Below, in pieces: positions 42,965-54,963 of a stretch of DNA of 64,000 nt (position 1 is the stretch's first letter; each line of letters begins with the position of its first letter). Origin of the DNA: Crambe crambe (Eukaryota > Porifera > Demospongiae > Poecilosclerida > Crambeidae); NCBI GenBank assembly GCA_963924555.1, contig OZ004584.1:8315753-8379752 (forward strand), in the 5' to 3' direction. The translations under genes and the position numbers were made by a program. The notes under the pieces were generated by a model. The model searched no databases, was not told the origin of the DNA, and saw nothing but the letters and a program-made list of their open reading frames with translations.

Positions 42965-45900
42965 ATGAGCGTGACTTCTCAAAGTTCATCTCCTCTGGAA
43001 TCCTCGGGGGCAGAGTCGCCATGCAGTAGCGAAGCACCACCAGCCTTCGGAGTGGCTGAAGGTGCAGAGGTGATTCTGTTTGAAAGCTATCTCTACAAGA
43101 TGCCTCCACTCAAGAAGAGCCTTCTAATGGTGAGCTATTAAAAAATCCAAATCTCCAGTGATATTATATAGGTCGTGTAGGCAAGCACCATAGCTGGTTA
43201 GCTAATAACTTTAACTAGCTGCAAGCCTAGTTGCAAGGTAATCACTGCATTCATTTCTTCTTCCTTCAGAAATGGTCAAAGAGATGGTTCACTCTCAGGA
43301 AAAAAGATGTGGTGAGTTTAACATCAATAGTGTTTAGCTACAGTAAAGTACTGTTGAGGGTGGGGATTCCTCGTCATTATAATTTACTTCCAAATTGAAT
43401 TATTAAAGCAGCTTGCTTTGAAATAATCCTTTTGATACCGGCACTATAAAAGAGTGAGTGTCCTTTGCAGACGATAAGAGCCCCGTGGAAACACTCCATT
43501 CAGCTTAATGTAGATGCAATACTCAGCACCCACTGCCCACACAACAGTCTAAGTAGATGCTTACATCGTCATGTATTAAACCAAATCCCACATTTCACTT
43601 AAAGCCCATTCACACTACATTACGTGATACTCTACTTACAGTTCAAGATCTTATTCAAATCAAAGTCAGCTAATGTCAAAGTCATCTTGTTTGGACTTCC
43701 TGAAATCAACAACCTAACCCATTCAAGTTGTGAGGTACCTTATTCCTTGTTTTCCATTAACTAAAACGATTTTTCAGGAACTAAAATTTGGTACCAACGG
43801 TTCCTTTCTTTGACTAATGATAGAAATTTTCCAGCTGGTTCAACGGCATGCACCCACCGGTGTGGTGTGTCTGTGTAGATCTCCCCATACAATACAATAC
43901 ACTCCCGTCCATATTATTCTGAAAGTGAAAAACTTACATGTTCATAAACATAAACTGTCGGTAGATGAAAATAAGCTGAAGTGTCATGCTAATGTGTTCA
44001 CAACTGGAGGAAGGAAGTTAACACGGCGAGTGATTGTGAGCAAAACTAGAAATAAAAACATTGTCCCAGACATCACATCACGTAGCATGAGAGTTTTAAC
44101 TGCTTTCACACATTTATTATAGGGGATTGGTTTGTTTCTACCAAGGGATGAGTCCTTTGGACTTTCTGTTAATGCCAGCTTTGTGTGTTTTTCTTAGAAA
44201 ATCCTGTGCAGATTTGTCCCCAATAACCAATCCCAATGATTGACCACTCATGGACAAATTTATTAACTTAGCCAGTGTGTACCCTAATTAAAAGAATTAG
44301 TAACTTTAATAGGTCTTCACTGCATGAAGACGTCCTTTCAAAATGCAACACAAACACACACAAAATGGCCGCTTATGATAACATTCATAATACTGCGTAT
44401 TATTCCGTGTACACTCTGTTCTTCATGTTTGGTTGTTGAGAGAGGCATCCATCTGCTCTTCCGTGTCTTCCGTGTATTCTGTTCTTCATGTTTGGTTGTT
44501 GAGAGAGGCATTGCGTGGCACTCTTAGCCCTTCAGCAACAACTTCACTGTCCATCATGCTGTACATGTGTACCAATTAATTAATAAGAATTTTCTATTAG
44601 GAACATGATCATTAGTGGAAGTCACATTCTTTGATCTTCTAGTCTTGCATGCAGCCATGAAGTAATACCGGTTTCTCTGCACAGACTGAAGTAGTCATAA
44701 GAAGGCTCTGCACACCTATAGCTCTTTCTCAAGAAAACCATTAACAAATTCTCACACCTCACCCACCCACCTATGCTGATCACCAAGGAGTTCTTTAGAA
44801 CGGTTCTCCAATTATAACCAAAACACATCCTCCAATGGTACTCTTTTTATATAGCAGAATGGTTCTGTTGCTGACTTCCTTCTGTTACAGAGTCAATGGT
44901 AACCTGGGATGCTAGTTATAAATCCCGTGGATTGAACTTACCGTCACTTTGTCGTACATGGCTTGTTGTGTCCTGATAGTAATAGCAATTGGGGGCATCC
45001 CATAATATTGGTGACATTCATGGCGCAGACATGCCACCTTTGTCCGTGTGTGGCCTCAAGAGTGGGGTGTTAAGAATCACACCATTCCAAAGTATGATTG
45101 TGTGATAGTTAGTCCAGTTATAACCATCCACCAATGTTATCCCCCAATCATAGCATGTGCCTAGAACCATCTACTGCATCTTTTTGAATAGATGGAGCTG
45201 TATTCTTCCATGGAGCCCTTTAGTTTCAGCCACTGGAAAGAATTTGGATCCTCAGAATTGACTGAAATTGTTGCCAAATAAACCATCCACCCAATCATAT
45301 AACCATTCACCCAATCATAGCTGTGTTATAACCATCCACCCCTGCTCATTCTAGCTGTAGTCACCCTTGCCACAACCATCCACCCTTGTTAATGTATCTC
45401 TGTCCTAAATCCTGGAGTTAAACTCTACCCGCTCCTTTTCTCTCCCCCTGCAGTCCGACCTTGAGAGCATTGAGCTGTGCTACTACAAAGATGGCGCCAA
45501 AAAGGAGAAGAAGACTGTCATAGACTTGTCCAAGATCACTGGCATCAGACCTACCCCAAAGATTGGTTCCAGCGATCACATCTTTGCCATAGAAACGGAA
45601 GAAAAGAAGTACATTCTGAAGGCAGCTGACCACAACACAAAGAACATCTGGCTAGCAAAGCTCTGTGAATATTGTGGACAAGGTAACTAATGATGGAGTC
45701 ATTTTGGGGCCAGGAAGATCAGAGAGAGTATGTATGAGCCATGCAGGGGGTAGTGTGTTCACTCTCTTGCCCACAACAGATGACCCTACACCTTCTTTTT
45801 CAAATATTTGAATGGGAAGGAGATATTTTATCAGAAATCAGAGTTTGAACTGACCATCTTGTGGCAGCTTGCCAGACATTGTGGTCTCAACAAATTTAGA

Positions 45901-47277
45901 TAACCTTAGCCCCAAAGAGCTATCCATCTAAGCTAGAACTAACCGACCTCTTAGGACTTAAGTAAACTATAAACTATAATATTATCACAACAACAACAAT
46001 AACAACAACAACAACAACAACTGAATAAGAAGTTTCAGTATTTTGAAAGCAGATAGACTCTGAGACACTCATTATCCCAAATACTCAAAATTACATAATT
46101 GGACAGTGTCATAGAGTATGCAGTCTAAGGGTGAATCTACAATACATGCTCATCTTTCTTGCTATTTCAATTTGCAGAGACGGTGTATCATGTGACAGTG
46201 CCCTACCAGCCTCCAGTCACCACCTACAACGAAGCCATCCTCAAGTTGTCCTCCACCAACGACGTCATGATCGTCCTCCCTTCAACAAGCGAGCAACTCC
46301 TGTCAATCCAGTTTGGCGACATTCGCAGGATGGGCTACATGGACACATACAGCACTGACGTCATTTGGTTCGAGACTTGCAAGAACTCGAGATCCGACAG
46401 ATTCTTCTTCTTCATCGTACCTTCAGGATTCGAAACAGCAAAACAGGTCCTCCAAGAGTTGAAGACGGCCATCCAGACACACACTGCTTCTCTCCTAATA
46501 CTCGAAGACTCGAGCAGTGTGGATATATCGTACATTGCAAGACAGCATTATGGTTGTGCTGAATTCTCCACAGAGGCAAGGAATCAGATACTCCAGTCGG
46601 GGTTGCATCGTCTCCCACCTTTATCGTGGCGCTCCTTTGTCACGTCAGAGAGAGTAAGAAGAGAATCAGCATCACACCCACCCAGCAGTTCGTTGGAGAA
46701 CTCCATTGGAGGCGGAGTCTCGTTGGAGGAATGGGGACGCCGGAAGAATACCAAGATCTCAAGAGGTCCTCCGCCTGCCTCTATGACTCGGAGACCAACT
46801 TTGGATAAATTTGTCAGGCAAACCAGTGTATCCTCATTCGATCGTCAAGCAAGTGTGTCTTCGTTCGATCGGCAAGCGAGTATCTCTTCCTTTGACCGGA
46901 GTCTTCTGAGTACTCCTTCGCTGGATAGAGACATGACATCTCCATCCCTTCATGAATTAGGAGATGGACATTCCTCATCAGGGTCAGGGAGTGATGTGTT
47001 CGAATCTCCTTTCTCATCAAACACAACAGTCCATAGAAACCTCTCGCTTCAGACTTCCATGTCAAGTCAGGGCTCTTCTAACGGCTCCATCTTGCACAGC
47101 CATGCGCTCATGGAGGAGAAAACTGATGAGAGATTCAGCTTTGACGCTGTGGCAACGCATCAGGGACGTAGCTTCTCCTGCTCGGGGATCAGTGGACCAA
47201 CCGTGCCACCTCGTTCTGTGGTTTCACTCCAACACGATGCTTCTTACTTCACTAACAAAATGGCAGCTGCACACTAG
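42965..47277 (+). CDS. PH-PTB adaptor, DOK/IRS type (4 exons, 511 aa)
   Basis: Exons 42965-43129, 43270-43311, 45454-45682 and 46178-47277 total 1536 nt in frame. After a Ser-rich N-terminus, a PH domain starts at about residue 38 (LFESYLYKMPPL, then KWSKRWFTLRKKDV, ending NIWLAKLCEYCGQ). An IRS-type PTB domain follows (VYHVTVPY to LQELKTAI, about 148-255), with IQFGDIRRMGYM in the middle. The last 230 residues are low-complexity, Ser-rich and contain a tandem RQxSxSSFD motif. DOK/IRS proteins bind phosphotyrosine NPXY motifs of receptor kinases at the membrane. Unusually, the tail has almost no tyrosine. The 2.1-kb third intron (43312-45453) holds open frames I do not recognise, for example 43817-44122, and a short duplicated segment near 44410-44510. 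Confidence 0.82.
45990..46021. repeat. CAA trinucleotide run in an adaptor-gene intron
   Basis: About ten ACA/CAA units with one interruption, inside the intron before the PTB exon. Confidence 0.8.
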
Positions 47278-50200
47278 CATCTTCACCTTCATCGTTGTAT
47301 ACATAACCACATCTCAGACTTATCAGCAACATGTTTTTGTTTATCATTTCGTTGAACTTTCAACATTTTTTTTTCAAAGTAGCTAACCCGGTGCTCCTCG
47401 ACTTTTTAGATTTTGTCCGTATGAAGTATAAAAATGTCTGTATTTTCTCCTTTTCTTCGTCCTTCATTCGTGCATTTTCTCCTCTTCATTCGTTCCAACA
47501 TTTCAAGAGTGTGAATCATGCAACAGTGAAAAGATCGACACAATTATCACTTGTCTTCTCCCAGGGCAATAAATACCATGGAACTTATTACATCTCCACA
47601 CGACATTGACTTCATTCCCATCCACATGCTGTCCTCATTGGTTGATTATAATTATCATGTCCATTCATTCCGTTAAACTGCATTAAAGAAACTCACTCTC
47701 ATTAGTTAAACTAGTGATGTGACTCGGTCATTAATTTTGTAATAATAATGCTACCATCTTCTTGTATCACTGCTAGCTACTCATGGCAATTCTTGTATGG
47801 CATACTCTCCTACATATCAACATGTGTGTGTGTGTGTTTATATTTTCAATAATAACAAAAAAAAAGTTTTTGCTCAATTTATCAATATCATCGTAACTAT
47901 GGAAGGTGCATAATGTGTTCCTTAAAAGGAAAAGTTTCCTTTGGGGTTTGCTGGACCTAGCTGTTAAAACATCAAGAGGAACCTCTGCCCCAAGTAGACA
48001 CTTCGGGGACTTACTAGAGCGTTAGAGATGTCCAGATCTAGAGGTCACCCTTTTACAGTCTCTTGGATTTTTTGATTTTTTTTGTAGTTTGGGGAGCTCA
48101 GATACACGTATATTGACTGCCTGTACTGCACCATCTCTATAGCATGCACAATAAGTGAGCGTGCTCATCAAGAGTGATCCAGACGGGGAGTATGGGAAAT
48201 TCTCAAAGGCTTTTTTGCCCACTATCATTAATAAATCCATTACAAGTCATTAGTAACAACAATACAAGTGGTCCTGATAACGTCTCTGAGCTGACTGGCC
48301 AGGCAATGTGCCAAAAGTTAAGTTCTTCTTCTATATACAGTACGAGCTATTTGGTCTTTCAGTGCCACACCACGTGAACCACATGGTGACCATAGTCTAT
48401 ATGATGATATGACCACCTTGACATTTGAGGTGAGTCTCCATTGGATCTGGCCACGGTCTGCTCGCACTCTCTGTGGATGTGATTAGAACAAGCATAGGCC
48501 AGTCCATTAGGGAAATGTTCCCACAATAATGTTCAATTTCATATATTATGAAAATAGCCTCTAGTTTCCTGATTGTGGTCAGTCTGAAAGTTATCGCACT
48601 AAAATGAAGTTGTAACTGAAATGCTGGCCATTCCTCCTTCTATAACGGCCAACAATTAGCAAGTTTAATAATAGGAACAGGAGATGTGACAGTCATCTCT
48701 GACCTAAAGATACCCTGTTTTCATATCCAGGGTGTATCAGTAAGTAAACTTTCAGTATGCTATTGTATACAGCCTGCTACAAACATGATAGAATGTCATG
48801 CAATGGAAGCTCATATTTTCTAGCTACTAAACGAGTCATCAGTGTGATCTGACTGATGAGAGGTGTTAAATAGATGTGATCATAATGATAAACATATTTT
48901 TTGACCTTTGAATCTCATATTCTAGAGGTTGCATGCAGTGTGGATACAGCAATTCCAGTGTCCCAGCAATAAGAGTATGGTATGGGTCAGAGTATGGTAG
49001 GGTCAGATTAGATCTGGTGCATTAAGTTGAACAGGGTATTGCATGTCTTGCACTATTTAGCTGCAATTTGTAGAGAAAATTGGCATGTTTTTGAGTATTA
49101 GCTCTGTGGTTTCCTTGGAAACCACACAGGTCTGTGTACATGGCTAATCAGCTTTTTATCAAGAGATTTCATGCTATCTTGTTTTTGAACAGATTCTAAG
49201 CACAACATCGTAGCAAGCTATTACTAATTTCCAGCTTGCTGGAATCACTGTACTGTGCATCGTATTGTCTACTCAAAAGTTGCTTCTATTTCTCAACAGC
49301 CAAGAAGTGCAGATGGCCATGGACTCACATGCACAGGATATTCATTTTCAGCTTGCCACCATCACTGTTGCTCAATTCCTCCAGTGCAGATGGCCATGCT
49401 ATACCATTTGGATAACAATGACTTGTGTACACTGAATATAATAACACTAACAGATGCATGGTACGATACAATGAAGTAATGTATACTTATGCACTGGTAT
49501 GTACCTTATTAGAATGAATCCTGAGGGAGAGCTCTCCCAATGACACACAGGTGTCTTGAACTAACAATTCTTGTTATGAAGTGTGGATGTCACAGTTTAC
49601 CTGATGCTCAAGAGCATGTGCAATGGCTTAAGAATATAGTTAACCCATAATTACTTCATGGAACATTTCAGCTCTAAGAGAAGAAGCCTTCATATTGCTT
49701 CTTCTCTCCATATTGTTACCTTTCAGAAAATTGTGTTAGTGAAAAGTGATGCTCATTAGTTCCAAGAGATATGACTGCAATATTGACACACACACAAACA
49801 CATACTATGACTTTGTTCTGACATGAGATTTTTCCTGGTGTAAATTGACCTTTGAACTCATCACCTCCTGCTAGTAGTGACCTAGAGAATGAGAAACTGC
49901 ATAATCAGCAAAATTACAGTATAAGAAAAGAAAAAAATGCTTCTAAATTGAATTCCATTCCTATTTCTATTTTCTAAAGTTCCATTCCCCCAATTTTCCA
50001 ATTCTTATTATCCTTCGCCTGAAAAGGACACATACACACACACACACCAGACCAGGATGCGTGCATGTCCAGAGACTGGTTAACAATTTGTCCCACATTA
50101 GGAGCAGCAACAAACCACATGCAGTAAGCTAAAGGATCAAACACAATACTCCAACCAAACCACAAACTATATCATTCGAGTTTCTCTAATGACGACACCA

Positions 50201-50996
50201 GAAGTGAACATACATCACCGAGGAAAATAAACCACAAAAGATATCATTCGGTACATCACAGAGAAATAAAGCCAAAAACAAACTTAAAGTCCATCCATTA
50301 GCTATGTCACGAGTAATGTGCAACCTATCCCCTTAAGTATCATAGCCAGTCCCTACCCACGGAACACTCGTACAGATCACAAGTTCATGCACCACACTGC
50401 TACAAAAGACACAAAGAATTACCATATATAGTCAAGAGTGAGCTAGCTAGCTTGCTCCACCAACAGAAGCAAAGCTATAGACGAAACACCCTTGACCTCA
50501 AGATGCTCCACCCATGAAGTGTATTGTCTTCCCAAACTTGCTGAGAAGCAGAGTTTGAGAAATCTCCCGTTGAGACTAAACAGAGAGATACCTCTGAAAT
50601 GTGTTTGGTTGGCTTTCCATTCACAGAACGAATAAAAATACTTTATATTGATGCAATGATAGAGAATGGTCAGAGCTTAATTTGATGGAATGGAATGGAG
50701 AATAGGAGAAATGGAAGCACAGGAATGGAATTTTAGGAAAGAAATAGAGTTATAGGAATGGAAATTACAGGAATTGGAATGAGAGATATCAAATCATTCT
50801 CAATTTTTTGAAATAAAAAATAAATAATTGAGCAGTGGTTGAGCAGTGCCAAGTGGAATAAATTAATGTCAGGATTTCTTTTTAGAAAGAATGAAAATTG
50901 ATTGTGTAAAAATAATATTAAAAAGCACTCATGATTCAACAGAAAGAGCCACACACGTCATGTTTCTGAGTCGGCTATAAAAATGTGTAGGGAGTT
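47278..50996. other. Intergenic region between the adaptor and kinesin genes
   Basis: No gene is supported. The adaptor 3' UTR probably ends near CAATAAATACC (about 47568) or CATTAAAG (about 47681). The rest is AT-rich without long or conserved-looking open frames. The two genes converge here, so the right part would hold the kinesin 3' UTR. Confidence 0.5.
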
Positions 50997-53714
50997 TTAA
51001 AGAGCAGCATAAAGGATAGCACAGAGAAGCGCCAGCAGGGCCAGGCACAGACAAGCACACTTACTTGGCCTCTTGTGACTGAGAGTCCGTTGTTCATGCT
51101 CGCCTCTACACAAAAAATAAAATAACAAAACATGATGATCACAAACAAAGAGTGATACCAGTGCTTATGATAAGAAATTGATAATGATGTCCCCACAAAG
51201 TACAGTTTGTCCCTGGACATTGCATCAGTGTGCATTTTGACCAGTACTTTCGTCCTGACAAACCAATAATGACCAGACATATGCCAATATTGGCCGGAAA
51301 ATGTCAGGCTGTTATCATAAGCTCTGTGATAAGCAAGTTAGCATTGTCTATGAGAGCTTGAACCAACTAATCCACCATTATTACATAAACTAGCATAATA
51401 ACGTATCATTCAGGGACATAGACTACTTAAAGATACATAGTACATCTTTTATAAAGAGCAGAACTTGAACCCTGACACAGCATCATTCAGGAATATGCCA
51501 TCATAAGGGACTAAATACTTAAGATACTCAGTTTATGCGGTACATTTTTTTTAAAAGAGGAGAATGCGGAGTTTAACAGTACCTGTTACAATTAAGGACC
51601 AGAAACAAGACCGTGCCCAAGGATAACTGTTATTAAAAACTGTAATTACATTCTCCTGCACCTAATCAGAAGCAAAGAAGTAGCGTTATATGCATGAGTT
51701 CAGAGGTAGTGCGTATTGGTGGCTGACTAGTAACTGGAAATGCAAGTTAATTGGAACTGGTTGGTCCTACAAGAACCGGAAAAACTAAATGCTTATTCAG
51801 AACTTGTAGTGCAGAACTTTTAAAGTGCTCAAGAGCTGCAAGGAAACGTAGAGGTTAAGTAATACTTGTCTTTGAACACGAGACAAAGATTGCTCCGATA
51901 TCAGTCTCATGAAGCACACACACCTTTATGCAGTTTATATGTGGCAAGTACACTAAAGATATGTTGGGACGATTAATGCCCAACACATGTATTTAAGTAT
52001 GCTCTTGCCCACTTACCAGGCATTAGTTTCATACCAAATCCATACTATTTTGTGGATGCATTTAGGAAGCATATAGTTTGGAATTGAGTCAAGTGAAAGA
52101 GAAAAAAAATCACATGCAAGTAGATGGAAGGGGAGGGAAGGAGAGTGATGAGGAGAGGAGAGAGAGACGGGAGAAAGACACCCACACAACCAATAGAAAG
52201 TGTCATACTAATGTGGAGAACTTTTCCATCCAAAGAAAACATTCACCCACCCACCCACCAAGGACAATATGAAATGTGAATATAATCATTATAGGGATAC
52301 ATACATTCACTATGTGACCTTATATCTTCAGTATGGAGGTCAGGGAGAGATTTGGATTGTGTGGTGAATATAGCTTAGTGGGAAGCATCACTAAAGAACA
52401 ATCCAACTCGTAAAAAAAAACCTCAAAAAGATTCTGAAACTCCACAAGGACTATATTATTATTAAGCACTAATCAATGGATACTTTCATAATAATTATTT
52501 GAATTAGTTGTCATTATCTTCAAAGGAATCCTTCAGATGTAATTAGAAGATTCATTGCTTCTGACTTACAGAGGGTCAAATTCGGTTGGTTTGGGTCGCT
52601 GACCGATGAGAGACACGCCTGCTCCTGCCATCAGTTTCTCTCTGGAGGTACAGCTAGCAGTAGTGCTGGAGTCTGAGCTCCGCCGAGGGACAGGGCGTCC
52701 TGAAGGGGGAGGAGGGGGAGGGAGGGGGAGTAACAAGTACTGTAATACTAAATAGATAGAAAGTCACTAGTACTGAATACATGTCGACATAATCGCCACA
52801 CACATGACATGTACCACAAGACAAAGAACCAGACTTTGAGCACGCCACATTGACAAGCCAACCAATGTAGACATTCAATTGCTCAGACTCAGTCCTTCAC
52901 CACACTTACATGCCATGGCTGACCCGACCATGAATAGTCATAAAGCACTCACCAACTTCAACAGTCTCGCTCAGCCACATTCCTCACACAACTTACCACA
53001 CCACCCACCAAAAATAACAGATACTAATTCTTGATAAAGAGAACCTGCTAACTACCAGCTCCGACCGTGCCCACACATCTGCCCTCAGGAAACCCCTACG
53101 CCCACCACATCACACTCATACTAATGGTGTCCACAATGAGATGAGTGGGCGGGCTATTATGTATCAAAACATGATTTAAGCCTCAGGATTTTATGCCATA
53201 GAATTGGGAAAAGAAGAGGGAGGGAGAGAGAAAGAGAGAGTGTTAATGAATGTGTTGGCTGTATCAATATGAATGGTTCCAACCACAGGATCTTATTGGG
53301 GCCCCATTCAAAAACTTAGATGAACCTTTGCACTGCTTATAGACAATAACTCTCTTTTTGATGTGGTAAATGAAAGAACTAGTATACATCCACTAAATCT
53401 CGTTCTGCACGAAAAAACCAACATACTTACCAAATAAAGTTCCTCCTCCTTGCCTTTTGGAGGAGGATCTGCTCTCAAACATGCCTCCACGAGATGGATT
53501 ATCTGCGGGGAATAGAAATGATCTTATGATTAGGACTGGAGGTCATATGACAGCAAATTGCCATCATGTGATTAAAATTGGAGGGTCATATGACAGCAAA
53601 TTGTGATTAGGACTGTGAGGTCATTGCTACATGTGACAAGGATGATAGTTAGCTGACCTGGTTCTCTCAGACGTGTGGTGGAAAGACCTGTCAGTGGATC
53701 AACTGTATGCAGAG

Positions 53715-53787
<73 letters not shown>

Positions 53788-54899
53788 ATTAAAATTAGTT
53801 TCTACTCCAGACCATTAAAATTAGTTTCTACTCCATGTCGTGGCTCTTCTACCACACTGCACTATATGAACACATGAAAGTGAGGTGTCCTGATTAGAGG
53901 TATCCTAATTAAAGGTGTCCTGATTAGAGATGTCCTAATTAAAGGTGTCCTGATTAGAGGTGCTTTGATTAGAGGTGTCCTGATTAGAGATGAGATTAGA
54001 GTGGTGTCCCCATGAGGAAGTTGGTATCGAGAGGTAGTGCTTACTTGTGGCTCGTCTGCCTTGCATTTGAATGGGGTGGGGGCGTGTGAGACCTGTCAAC
54101 TGGTCCACATAAGCTGCAGATATAATTACATAAATGAACAACATAAAAATATTTAAAAAATGAGATTCGGATGTCTGCATGATGAGGGAATGTGAGTACA
54201 AACTCACTGATAGAGTGTCCGTGTCTTGGCTGGGGTGCAGAGGCCAGCTGACCTACACCGGAAAAAATAATAACAATCACATTGACAGCTTATTTTCACA
54301 TCATCAACTGTATAAAAAGTTCAAAGGTAAAAGTTATCATAACATTCTCCATTACTGAAGACATTCTTGGAGAACCCTCTCTTGAACCTTTTCTCAGCTT
54401 GTACATGTAGTAGGTATCATTATAGATGGTGATTTGTTTATGCAGACAGACTTGTGACTATTACAACTCCATCACACTAGTTACTTTAATAGGGGGGAGA
54501 TAGAGTTTACCCCTGTCATTATAGAGGTAGCTAGCCTGAGAGATACATGGAGAGATCTTAATCACCTCCCCACAGGGGGCAGGAAGTAAGACCAGTTGCC
54601 AAGCAACGTCCCTCCCCTCGCTCTGATAAGCTTGCCAGCAAGCAGCTGACCACAGACAGACAGACAGGCCAACTGATACAGTCTTCAGATAAACCTCCAA
54701 ACCTGACTCTCAAACGGTTCAAACTTCAAAAGGGAGTTCCAGGAAGCAATACACTTATCCATTAACTACAAACCAAAGTCCTGACCAGTACAAGAGATCA
54801 CCTCCAATTATGGAATGCAGAAAGTAAATTTAATGGTCAGCAATTTCACCTCGTGATTGTTATTATTTTATTGCATGGCCTTGCAGGTTATACACTTAA

Positions 54900-54963
<64 letters not shown>

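Noticed and set aside
43817-44122. 101-codon ORF in the large intron of the adaptor gene
   Set aside because: No domain recognised and no splice partners; could be a transposon scrap but I cannot support it as a gene.
44926-44960. Second RPA3-related fragment
   Set aside because: Only about 28 bp (GTGGATTGAACTTACCGTCA and neighbours) are shared with 28128-28155; too short to assign.
46335-47386. Several ORFs overlapping the PTB exon in other frames
   Set aside because: The PH-PTB reading has domain matches and exact phases; the others are shadows.
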